A DNA stretch of 23,373 bases, taken from contig JASLDM010000075.1 in the NCBI GenBank assembly GCA_030151565.1, forward strand, positions 1-23,373, written 5' to 3'. The notes below the pieces were generated by a model, which was given only the letters and a program-made list of their open reading frames with translations, had not been told where the DNA came from and searched no databases. A program made the position numbers and the translations under genes. Source of the DNA: Flavobacterium sp. Lineage in GTDB: Bacteria > Bacteroidota > Bacteroidia > Flavobacteriales > Flavobacteriaceae. This document shows positions 6,992 through 13,325 of the stretch, piece after piece (position 1 is the first letter of the stretch; every line of letters begins with the position of its first letter).

Positions 6992-7441
6992 TTAATTTTC
7001 TCTCTTCTTGCCATTGTTGAATTTTATACCAGCAAAAGGATTTTGAGCGTTATCACTTTTTTTGCTATTTTTTAGTTTGCTGGACGTTGTCTTAGTTGAG
7101 CTATTGCTTTTTACTTTTGGTTTATCACTAAAAGATTTTGGTCTGTCAGCTTGAGCTTTTTTGGAAGTTTTATTTATGCTAGTTTTATTTTGCTCTAAAA
7201 CATCCATAGGTTTTTTTGGATTTTCTTTTGTCCCGCGTAAATAAATTACCAATCCATTAAGAAAGTTTCTTAAAACTTGATCTCCACATTCCATGTATTT
7301 TGGATGATCTGCAGTTCTAAAAAAATTACCTATTTCACCTTTTGAAATTCTAAAATCTACTAGCTCTAAAATTTCTACGATTTGATCATCTCGTAATTGT
7401 AAAGCTACTCTTAGCTTTTTGAATATGTCGTTGTTTGTCAT
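6992..7441 (-). CDS. DUF1456 (YehS-like) protein with one domain copy and a basic tail
   Basis: Residues 1-72 of this 149-residue protein form one DUF1456 unit: DIFKKLRVALQLRDDQIVEI, then RISKGEIGNFFR, HPKYMECGDQVLRNFLNGL and a closing YLRGTKE. E. coli YehS has two such units; here the second half is a Lys/Ser/Asn-rich, apparently disordered and highly basic tail (about 75-149). That suggests nucleic-acid or ribosome binding, which is inference. Family function is unknown. A -7 element lies in the 34-nt gap after uvrB, so the gene can be transcribed alone as well as with uvrB. It ends at the bidirectional terminator. Confidence 0.85.
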   Translation of the reverse strand: MTNNDIFKKLRVALQLRDDQIVEILELVDFRISKGEIGNFFRTADHPKYMECGDQVLRNFLNGLVIYLRGTKENPKKPMDVLEQNKTSINKTSKKAQADRPKSFSDKPKVKSNSSTKTTSSKLKNSKKSDNAQNPFAGIKFNNGKKREN

Positions 7442-7456
7442 TTCTTATATTTTAAA

Positions 7457-7464
7457 CAAAAATA
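7457..7464 (-). promoter_or_regulatory. -7 element of the DUF1456 gene
   Basis: The minus strand reads TATTTTTG (TAnnTTTG) inside the 34-nt uvrB-DUF1456 gap, 15 nt before the ATG. Transcripts would carry a leader of only about 10 nt. There is no clear -33 TTG. Confidence 0.4.
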
Positions 7465-7475
7465 CAAATTAAGAT

Positions 7476-9455
7476 TTATAGTTTGTCTTTTAAAGCTTTT
7501 ATTTCATCTCTCAATTTAGCTGCAAGCATAAAATCTAAATCTTTAGCTGCAATTTCCATTGATTTTCTTTTTTCTCGTATTGCTTTTTCTATAGCTCCCT
7601 TAGTACTATATTGAGTAATATTCTCAGCAGCCATTGCAAGTTCACGCTGTTCTTGATAATTATCTTTTACTAATTCACTTGAGATTTTTTTATTTAAACC
7701 TTTTGGAGTTATATTGTGCTCTTTATTGTATGCGTCTTGTTTTGAACGTCTGTATTCTGTTTCATCAATAGTTTTTTGCATACTGTCGGTAATTTTATCA
7801 GCATACATGATCGCTTTGCCATTTACATTTCTTGCGGCACGACCAACGGTTTGAGTGAGTGAACGATGACTTCTTAAAAAACCTTCTTTGTCTGCATCTA
7901 AAATTGCGACTAAAGAAACTTCGGGTAAATCAAGTCCTTCTCTTAATAGGTTGACACCTATAAGTACATCGAAAATACCTTTTCTTAAATCCTGCATTAT
8001 TTCAACGCGTTCTAGTGTATCGATATCAGAATGAATATAACGACATCGAATACTTACTTTTGTAAAGTATTTTGCCAATTCTTCAGCCATTCTTTTGGTA
8101 AGTGTAGTTACTAATACGCGTTCATCGGCTTCTACTCTTAAATGTATTTCTTCAATTAAATCATCGATTTGATTTTCGCTCGGGCGCACTTCAATTATTG
8201 GATCTAATAAACCTGTTGGTCTAATCAATTGCTCAACAACTACACCTTCTGATTTTTGCAATTCATAATCAGCTGGTGTTGCAGAAACATAAACCACTTG
8301 ATTTTGCATGCTTTCAAATTCTTCGAATTTTAATGGGCGATTGTCCATGGCAGCAGGAAGTCTAAAACCGTATTCAACAAGATTTTCTTTTCTTGAACGA
8401 TCTCCGCCATACATTGCGTGCACTTGTGAAATAGTCACATGACTCTCATCTACAACCATTAAATAATCATCAGGAAAATAATCCAATAAACAGAAAGGAC
8501 GTGTTCCAGCTTCACGACCATCAAGATAGCGTGAATAATTTTCTATTCCTGAGCAATAACCAAGTTCGCGAATCATTTCTAAATCAAAATTTGTGCGTTC
8601 TTCAAGTCTTTTGGCTTCAAGATGTTTTCCAATTTCTTTAAAATAATCTACCTGTTTGACTAAATCTTGTTGTATTTGCCAAATAGCACCTTGAAGTACA
8701 TCTGGAGAAGTCACAAACATATTAGCAGGATAGATGGTTAATTTTGTGAATTTTTCAATTACCTGTGAGCTAACAGGATCAAAAAGTTCGATATCTTCAA
8801 TTTCGTCACCAAAAAAATGTATTCTAAATGGATTGTCACCATAGCTAGGAAATATTTCAACGGTATCTCCTTTTATTCTGAAATTACCTGCATTAAAGTC
8901 AGCTTCAGTTCTTGCATACAAACTTTGAACGAGTTTATGTAAAAGCTGGGTACGGCTAATTTCTTGATCTATTTCTAGCGTAATAACATTTTTCTGAAAT
9001 TCAATTGGATTACCAATTCCATATAAACAAGATACAGAGGCAACAACTAGAATGTCGCGTCGTCCTGATAGTAATGCTGAAGTAGTGCTCAAACGCATTT
9101 TCTCTAATTCATCATTAATAGCAAGATCCTTTTCTATGTAAGTACCTGTGACAGGGAGGAAAGCTTCGGGTTGATAGTAATCATAGTAGGAAACAAAATA
9201 TTCTACTGCATTATTTGGGAAAAAACTTTTAAACTCAGAATACAACTGTGCAGCTAGCGTTTTATTATGTGCTAAAACTAGGGTAGGACGTTGTACTTCT
9301 TGTATAACATTGGCAATCGTAAATGTTTTACCTGACCCGGTTACACCAACGAGTGTTTGGTATTTTTCTTCCTGATCTATACCATTACTTAGTTTTTTTA
9401 TCGCTAGCGGTTGATCTCCAGTAGGTTTATAATCTGAGACAATTTTAAAATCCAT
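7476..9455 (-). CDS. uvrB: UvrABC excinuclease subunit B
   Basis: UvrB is the damage-verifying helicase-like subunit of nucleotide-excision repair, loaded by UvrA and cut in concert with UvrC. The 659 residues match the family length. Walker A is GVTGSGKT (37-44). The DNA-clamping beta-hairpin follows (VSYYDYYQPEAFLP, near 90). Next come the DESH Walker B with ISQVHAMYGGDRSRK, motif V GVNLLREGLDLPEVSLVAILDADKE (split here as residues near 500-525), motif VI QTVGRAAR, and the C-terminal UVR domain (about 624-659) that binds UvrC. It is preceded by the terminator of the OmpA-like gene and I see no clear promoter in the 70-nt gap. uvrD/pcrA, which releases UvrC and UvrB in this pathway, is 5 kb away on the other strand. 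Confidence 0.97.
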   Translation of the reverse strand: MDFKIVSDYKPTGDQPLAIKKLSNGIDQEEKYQTLVGVTGSGKTFTIANVIQEVQRPTLVLAHNKTLAAQLYSEFKSFFPNNAVEYFVSYYDYYQPEAFLPVTGTYIEKDLAINDELEKMRLSTTSALLSGRRDILVVASVSCLYGIGNPIEFQKNVITLEIDQEISRTQLLHKLVQSLYARTEADFNAGNFRIKGDTVEIFPSYGDNPFRIHFFGDEIEDIELFDPVSSQVIEKFTKLTIYPANMFVTSPDVLQGAIWQIQQDLVKQVDYFKEIGKHLEAKRLEERTNFDLEMIRELGYCSGIENYSRYLDGREAGTRPFCLLDYFPDDYLMVVDESHVTISQVHAMYGGDRSRKENLVEYGFRLPAAMDNRPLKFEEFESMQNQVVYVSATPADYELQKSEGVVVEQLIRPTGLLDPIIEVRPSENQIDDLIEEIHLRVEADERVLVTTLTKRMAEELAKYFTKVSIRCRYIHSDIDTLERVEIMQDLRKGIFDVLIGVNLLREGLDLPEVSLVAILDADKEGFLRSHRSLTQTVGRAARNVNGKAIMYADKITDSMQKTIDETEYRRSKQDAYNKEHNITPKGLNKKISSELVKDNYQEQRELAMAAENITQYSTKGAIEKAIREKRKSMEIAAKDLDFMLAAKLRDEIKALKDKL

Positions 9456-9474
9456 TGAAAAATTTATTAAACAT

Positions 9475-9504
9475 AAAAAAAGCGCAAGATAAACTTGCGC
9501 TTTT
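9475..9504 (-). terminator. Terminator of the OmpA-like gene
   Basis: AAAAGCGCAAG (9478-9488) and CTTGCGCTTTT (9494-9504) form an 11-bp GC-cored stem with a 5-nt loop. On the minus strand it is followed by an uninterrupted T run. It lies 22 nt past the OmpA-like stop and insulates uvrB from that probably strong transcript. Confidence 0.92.
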
Positions 9505-9525
9505 AAAGTTATGATTATCTAGAAA

Positions 9526-10752
9526 TTATTTTACTTTGAAAATAACTCTTCTAGCAACTGTATTAGCAGTAGTTGTGTCTTCACCATTTCCAACTACGTT
9601 AAGTCTTGAAGCATTAACTCCTGATTTAACCAATATATTCTTAACTGCGTTAGCACGTTTTTGAGATAATTGTTTGTTGTAGTTAGCGTTTCCTGTAGCA
9701 TCAGCGTATCCAATTACGTCTAATGAAGCAGAAGGATTACTTCTTAAATAAGTAAGAATAAAGTTTAAACCTTCGTTTGTTGTAGGAACTGTTTTGTCAA
9801 AATCAAAGTATACAGCTACAAATCCTTTATTGATAAGCTCTTTAACTAAAGCGCTATCATCAGCATTCATAACAACTTGATCAGCTTTAACGTTACCGTA
9901 TTTCTCAGCTAAATAAGTTTCAAAACTATCAGGAATTCCGTTGTTGTTTTTGTCAATAGATCTACCTTTAGTATCAACCATTGCTCCAGCTGGAGTATTA
10001 GGCTCTTGGTCTAAGTAATCAGCAACACCGTCACCATCAGAATCAACTAATTTATTTTCAACGTCAGTAATTCTATTGCTTAACTCATTGAATTTATCAT
10101 TAGATGTTGGAGCAGCATACCAGTCAGCATGTTTTCCGTTTTTACCTAAGTAGAAAGAAAGACCTAAAGTAGCGTTGTAAATAGTTCCATCAAACCCTCT
10201 GTCATTAACAGATCCTCTACCGTCCCAAGTGTGATCTTGTCTAACGTTGTTGATCATTGTGAAGTCAGCATTCAAAGCAACTCTTTCTGATAATTTCAAT
10301 TGACCTGTAAGACCTACAATAAAGTGTCCCATTTGATCTTTTTTACTAAAATGATCATTAGTCATCCAAGAGTATCCTGCACCTGCATGAGCTTGTAAGT
10401 TTAAAACACTTGTCCACTCTTCAAAGCTTAATACTCTACCTAAGTTAACAACCCCTTGTAAGCTTGTTCTGTAGTATTTAGTTTCGAATTGTTTACTATC
10501 TTTATCTTCTTCGAATTTATCATATCCGAAATCAGCTTTAAGACCAAACTTATTATTAAACATGTAACGTACACCACCATCTCCATGAATGAAGTTGAAA
10601 TCTTTTGTGTAGTACCCGTCAGAAAAAGGATTGGTTGGTTTTGTAATACCAGCATTCAAATCGATAGACCATTTGTTGTATGGTTTTTCTTGCGCTGTAA
10701 CTGTACCGAAAGCTAAAACTGTAGCCAATAATGGTAATGCAATTTTTTTCAT
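9526..10752 (-). CDS. OmpA-family outer-membrane porin with TSP3-like spacer
   Basis: This 408-residue protein has a signal peptide (about 1-20, cleaved after TVTAQ) and an N-terminal beta-barrel (about 25-215; alternating aromatic strands such as KWSIDLNAGITKP and FGLKADFGYDKF). A coiled stretch (NELSNRITDVENKL) follows. Next is a thrombospondin type 3-like calcium-binding spacer (DSDGDGVADYLDQEPNTPAG, then IDKNNNGIPDSFE). The C-terminal OmpA domain (about 300-408) contains VYFDFD and GYADATGNANYNKQLSQKRA, with the Asp and Arg that bind diaminopimelate in peptidoglycan. It should anchor the outer membrane to the cell wall. The start is preceded by a very A-rich leader with A at -3 and -6, fitting strong SD-independent initiation. 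It has its own -7 element and terminator, so it is a single-gene unit. Confidence 0.95.
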   Translation of the reverse strand: MKKIALPLLATVLAFGTVTAQEKPYNKWSIDLNAGITKPTNPFSDGYYTKDFNFIHGDGGVRYMFNNKFGLKADFGYDKFEEDKDSKQFETKYYRTSLQGVVNLGRVLSFEEWTSVLNLQAHAGAGYSWMTNDHFSKKDQMGHFIVGLTGQLKLSERVALNADFTMINNVRQDHTWDGRGSVNDRGFDGTIYNATLGLSFYLGKNGKHADWYAAPTSNDKFNELSNRITDVENKLVDSDGDGVADYLDQEPNTPAGAMVDTKGRSIDKNNNGIPDSFETYLAEKYGNVKADQVVMNADDSALVKELINKGFVAVYFDFDKTVPTTNEGLNFILTYLRSNPSASLDVIGYADATGNANYNKQLSQKRANAVKNILVKSGVNASRLNVVGNGEDTTTANTVARRVIFKVK

Positions 10753-10815
10753 ATTTCTTTTTTTTAATAATTTTTCCTCTATATAAATATTACATTGAGG
10801 AGTTTGTTACTACTG

Positions 10816-10823
10816 CAAATATA
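10816..10823 (-). promoter_or_regulatory. -7 element of the OmpA-like gene
   Basis: The minus strand reads TATATTTG (TAnnTTTG), 63 nt upstream of the ATG, giving an A-rich leader of about 55 nt. No clear -33 TTG at 17-20 nt. The plus-strand half of this 152-bp divergent region shows no TAnnTTTG for the NUDIX gene. Confidence 0.5.
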
Positions 10824-10904
10824 ATAAAAATTTATATAATACTATAATATCTGCATTTTTTTTATCTTTATTCAGTGAAATCAAGATAATTAAAATAATT
10901 CATT

Positions 10905-11330
10905 ATGAAATACAACCCCATTATATTTGTTACGGTTGACATTTGCATTTTTAAGAAGAATGATGAAGGTCAATTTTATTTATTACTTATAAAACGTAAA
11001 AACGACCCCTTTAAAGATCATTGGGCATTACCAGGTGGCTTTGTTGATTTGGGAGAGGATATTAAAGATGCTGCCTCAAGGGAGCTTTTAGAAGAAACCT
11101 CACTACAAGTTTCCGATTTAAAGCAAATAGGAGCTTATGGAAAACCAGACCGTGATCCTCGTGCACATACTTTAAGCGTTGCTTATTTTGGATTGGTTCC
11201 TTATGATTCAGAAGCTTTTGCCGCCGATGATGCTAAAGAAGTAGGTTGGTTCAGTCTAAATGATTTACCATTATTAGCATTTGATCATCAAGAGATCGTT
11301 AATGACTCGCTAAATAGATATTTAAAATAG
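10905..11330 (+). CDS. NUDIX hydrolase
   Basis: This 141-residue single-domain NUDIX protein hydrolyses a nucleoside diphosphate linked to another moiety, with Mg2+ in the cytoplasm. The Nudix box spans residues 45-67: Gly45-x5-Glu51-x7-Arg59-Glu60-Leu-Leu-Glu63-Glu64-Thr-Ser-Leu, with all catalytic acids present and only the usual late Gly replaced by Ser. The flanks (LPGGFVDLGED, YGKPDRDPRAHTLSVAYFGLV) resemble ADP-ribose pyrophosphatases and the NUDIX part of NrtR regulators. No C-terminal winged helix is present, so it should be an enzyme rather than a NrtR repressor. Substrate cannot be fixed from sequence. It stands alone, divergent from the OmpA-like gene. Confidence 0.92.
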   Translation: MKYNPIIFVTVDICIFKKNDEGQFYLLLIKRKNDPFKDHWALPGGFVDLGEDIKDAASRELLEETSLQVSDLKQIGAYGKPDRDPRAHTLSVAYFGLVPYDSEAFAADDAKEVGWFSLNDLPLLAFDHQEIVNDSLNRYLK

Positions 11331-11337
11331 GGGAGTT

Positions 11338-11362
11338 AGCCCTTTATTTTAATTGGGCTTTA
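11338..11362 (+). terminator. Weak hairpin after the NUDIX gene
   Basis: AGCCC (11338-11342) and GGGCT (11355-11359) could pair with a 12-nt loop and are followed by TTTATTATG, just past the stop codon. The stem is only 5 bp and the loop AT-rich, so this is a weak terminator candidate. The inverted repeat further on may do the job instead. Confidence 0.3.
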
Positions 11363-11369
11363 TTATGAT

Positions 11370-11465
11370 TAAGCAAAAGAGCATTAAAAATATTTAAGGA
11401 CATATTTGTCAATTTCTTGAAACTATTTAAATATTTACAAGAATATTTATTTGCTCTTTTGCTTA
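11370..11465. repeat. 96-bp element bounded by perfect 14-bp inverted repeats
   Basis: TAAGCAAAAGAGCA (11370-11383) has its exact reverse complement at 11452-11465, 68 nt away. Inside are two smaller hairpins: GACA/TGTC (11399-11402 / 11407-11410) and TTCTTG/CAAGAA (11414-11419 / 11438-11443). Together they suggest a three-way-junction fold on either strand. No flanking target-site duplication is visible and no reading frame fills it. It lies between the convergent NUDIX and DUF3817 genes. It could be a structured 3' UTR, a small RNA, or a miniature repeat element. Confidence 0.6.
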
Positions 11466-11474
11466 GCTCTTATA

Positions 11475-11756
11475 TTAATTAGTTGATTTAAGCATTTTAT
11501 TTTCAACTATAAAAGTTCCAAACGGAATTACTGAAGCAATACAAACCAAAAAATATTTTTTTAATGACCATTTTTCATCAACCTTTAATACGGTTGCTAA
11601 AACAATATAAGCAATAAATAAAATTCCATGTGCCATACCAACTATTCGAACCATTTCAGGCATGTTTAAAAAGTATTTTAAAGGCATAGCTACAAACAAA
11701 AGTAATAGCAAAGAAATTCCTTCTAAAAAGGCAACGGGTTTAAAGATCTTAAGCAT
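11475..11756 (-). CDS. DUF3817 family small membrane protein
   Basis: This 93-residue integral membrane protein has three hydrophobic helices: about 8-28 (VAFLEGISLLLLLFVAMPLKY), 40-60 (VGMAHGILFIAYIVLATVL) and 66-86 (LKKYFLVCIASVIPFGTFIV). The motifs LEGISLLLLLFVAMPLKY (residues 11-28), VGMAHGILFIAY and ASVIPFGTF match the DUF3817 family (B. subtilis YdzA type) as I recall it. Function is unknown. It is transcribed alone, as the upstream hypothetical gene ends in its own terminator. Confidence 0.88.
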   Translation of the reverse strand: MLKIFKPVAFLEGISLLLLLFVAMPLKYFLNMPEMVRIVGMAHGILFIAYIVLATVLKVDEKWSLKKYFLVCIASVIPFGTFIVENKMLKSTN

Positions 11757-11806
11757 TTGTGAGTTATTTAAAATTTAAGGCTAAAAATAGCTTATTTATT
11801 AAGAAT

Positions 11807-11838
11807 AAAAAAAGTTCGGCTGTAGAACCGAACTTTTT
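11807..11838 (-). terminator. Terminator of the conserved hypothetical gene
   Basis: AAAAAGTTCGG (11809-11819) and CCGAACTTTTT (11828-11838) form an 11-bp stem with an 8-nt loop. On the minus strand a T run follows. It lies 23 nt past the stop of the gene starting at 12227. Confidence 0.9.
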
Positions 11839-11861
11839 AATATATTATTAAGAAATCTCTA

Positions 11862-12227
11862 CTAGAATTCTTGCAATTTAGTATTGTATTCTTTAAGATC
11901 AACTAAGTTGTGTTTGTTATCAACATCTTTGAATAAAGAAAGAATGTAATTCAAACTTTCTAAATCGTTTTCAGTTTTTGGTTCTTCAACTTGTTCAAGT
12001 TCTTCATCAATAGGTTCATCTGAAGGAATTGCGATTAAAAAAGCATTGTTCTTTAAAAGGTGTTCATAAGTTAAGCGAATAGCTTTTACTAATACCGGTT
12101 TTTCTTCTAAAAGAGCAAATTCTCTTAATTTTTTCAAATCCGTAACGATGTTTTCAACAATAAGTCCATCAGCAATCAGGTCAGACTGAACTTTTTTAAT
12201 CAATTTTAGTGCACTAGCGTTTTCCAC
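11862..12227 (-). CDS. Conserved hypothetical protein, acidic and helical
   Basis: This 121-residue protein has no signal peptide, membrane helix or catalytic motif and should be cytosolic. Residues 1-70 look like an all-helical bundle (ALKLIKKVQSDLIADG, IVTDLKKLREFALLEEKPVLVKAIRLTYEHLL). A Glu-rich linker follows (about 70-87), and then a second short helical part (LESLNYILSLFKDVDNKHNLVDLKEYN). I recall similar short proteins in other flavobacteria but no function. It is a single-gene unit with its own -7 element (12268-12275) and terminator, divergent from the EamA permease. Real gene likely, function unknown. Confidence 0.8.
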   Translation of the reverse strand: MENASALKLIKKVQSDLIADGLIVENIVTDLKKLREFALLEEKPVLVKAIRLTYEHLLKNNAFLIAIPSDEPIDEELEQVEEPKTENDLESLNYILSLFKDVDNKHNLVDLKEYNTKLQEF

Positions 12228-12267
12228 AATGAAATCCTTTATGTTTAAAATATTCTTTTTGAGGATG

Positions 12268-12275
12268 CAAAAGTA
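12268..12275 (-). promoter_or_regulatory. -7 element of the conserved hypothetical gene
   Basis: The minus strand reads TACTTTTG (TAnnTTTG), giving a leader of about 35 nt. No well-spaced TTG is seen upstream. Confidence 0.5.
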
Positions 12276-12394
12276 AGCTTTTGAATCTTGATATAATAGT
12301 TTTATTCGTTTTTTTTATACTTATATGTAATGTATAATATATATTATGTAAAATAGGCTTTTTGCTATACTATTATCCTTATTGGATATTTAAT

Positions 12395-12402
12395 TACATT
12401 TG
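12395..12402 (+). promoter_or_regulatory. -7 element of the EamA permease gene
   Basis: TACATTTG matches TAnnTTTG, and its last three bases are the nominal TTG start codon. Transcription should start about 12408-12410, leaving a leader of roughly 10 nt before ATG 12418. A perfect AT palindrome, ATAATAT/ATATTAT (12334-12347), lies upstream between the divergent genes but may be chance. The 190-bp gap holds nothing else I can identify. Confidence 0.5.
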
Positions 12403-12417
12403 CAAAAACTCGTATAT

Positions 12418-13290
12418 ATGCTTAACTTAATTATTAGCATTCTAGGAAGTGTTTCTGTTGGTGTGCTTCTCAAATTTGCTAAACATAAAAAGACCAATAT
12501 ATTTCAGATGATTAGTGTCAATTATGTTATAGCAATTTTATTATCGTATTATTTTTTTAAGGTTGATTTGACAGTTATTCCTGTAAATTTTCCTTTTGAA
12601 ACAATTGTTCCATTAGCTATTTTGATGCCCACAATTTTTGTAGCTTTATATTTATCTATAGCGAATGTCGGAATTATCAAAACTGATATTGCGCAGCGTT
12701 TATCCTTGTTTATTCCTATTTTAGCGGCTATAATTATATTTAAGGAATCTATTTCGGCATTGAAATATTTTGGACTTGCGATCGGATTATTTTCTATATA
12801 TTTCACGCTTTCTAAAAGTACTTCGAGTAATTCCTCGGCTAGCTCTAAGAAAAATTGGATTTATCCACTTGTAGTATTTATTGGGTTTGGTGTAATTGAT
12901 GTATTTTTTAAGCAGTTAGCTTTATATGCTGTTATTCCATATACATCATCTTTGTTTTATGTATTTAGTTGTGCTTTTATAGTCTCTATTTGTATAAATC
13001 TATTTTACATAATATACAAAAAGCACACTTTTAATTTGCCTACTTTGATTTATGGAATCCCTTTAGGTTTTTTAAATTTCACTAATATTTACTTTTATAT
13101 GAAAGCCCATCAAGATTTTGCTTCAAATCCAACAACTGTTTTTGCAGGTATGAATTTCGGTGTTATAATTCTAGGGACTTTAATAGGATATTTCATTTTT
13201 GGAGAAACGTTGAGCAAAAAGAATCTCTTTGGTTTATTGCTTGCAATTATAGCTGTTTCAATTATAATTTTAACTCAGTTTTATGGATAA
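12418..13290 (+). CDS. EamA-family (DMT superfamily) transporter
   Basis: This 290-residue inner-membrane permease has about ten hydrophobic segments arranged as two EamA repeats. The first half ends near residue 128 (LFSIYFTL) and is joined to the second by a Ser/Lys linker (STSSNSSASSKKN). DMT/EamA proteins usually export small metabolites such as amino acids or take up sugars; the substrate here is unknown. Typical family features are RLSLFIPILAAIIIFKESIS in the first half and GMNFGVIILGTLIGYFIFGETLS in the second, each with a Glu near the end of the fourth helix. I start at ATG 12418 because the upstream TTG 12400 is part of the -7 box. It ends at a strong bidirectional terminator. Confidence 0.9.
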   Translation: MLNLIISILGSVSVGVLLKFAKHKKTNIFQMISVNYVIAILLSYYFFKVDLTVIPVNFPFETIVPLAILMPTIFVALYLSIANVGIIKTDIAQRLSLFIPILAAIIIFKESISALKYFGLAIGLFSIYFTLSKSTSSNSSASSKKNWIYPLVVFIGFGVIDVFFKQLALYAVIPYTSSLFYVFSCAFIVSICINLFYIIYKKHTFNLPTLIYGIPLGFLNFTNIYFYMKAHQDFASNPTTVFAGMNFGVIILGTLIGYFIFGETLSKKNLFGLLLAIIAVSIIILTQFYG

Positions 13291-13323
13291 AAAAAGGTTG
13301 GAATATTGATTCCAACCTTTTTT
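13290..13323. terminator. Bidirectional terminator between the EamA gene and acs
   Basis: AAAAAAGGTTGGAAT (13290-13304) and its exact reverse complement (13309-13323) form a 15-bp stem with loop ATTG. T/A runs lie on both sides, overlapping the EamA stop codon and ending 3 nt before the acs stop on the other strand. Confidence 0.93.
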
Positions 13324-13325
13324 AT

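Noticed and set aside
2590..9455. Shared SOS-type regulation of uvrD/pcrA and uvrB
   Set aside because: The palindrome upstream of uvrD has no counterpart upstream of uvrB, so I see no common operator despite the proximity of the two repair genes.
10489..10716. 75-codon plus-strand frame opposite the OmpA-like gene
   Set aside because: Antisense shadow of the barrel-coding region, with no promoter or homologous motif.
11370..11465. Insertion sequence or MITE interpretation of the 14-bp inverted repeats
   Set aside because: No transposase frame and no flanking direct repeat are visible, and copy number cannot be tested in one window; kept only as an unexplained structure.
12334..12347. Perfect palindrome ATAATAT/ATATTAT in the divergent region upstream of the EamA gene
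   Set aside because: It consists only of A and T in very AT-rich DNA, where such palindromes are common by chance. The same applies to the 12-bp palindrome at 5610-5621.
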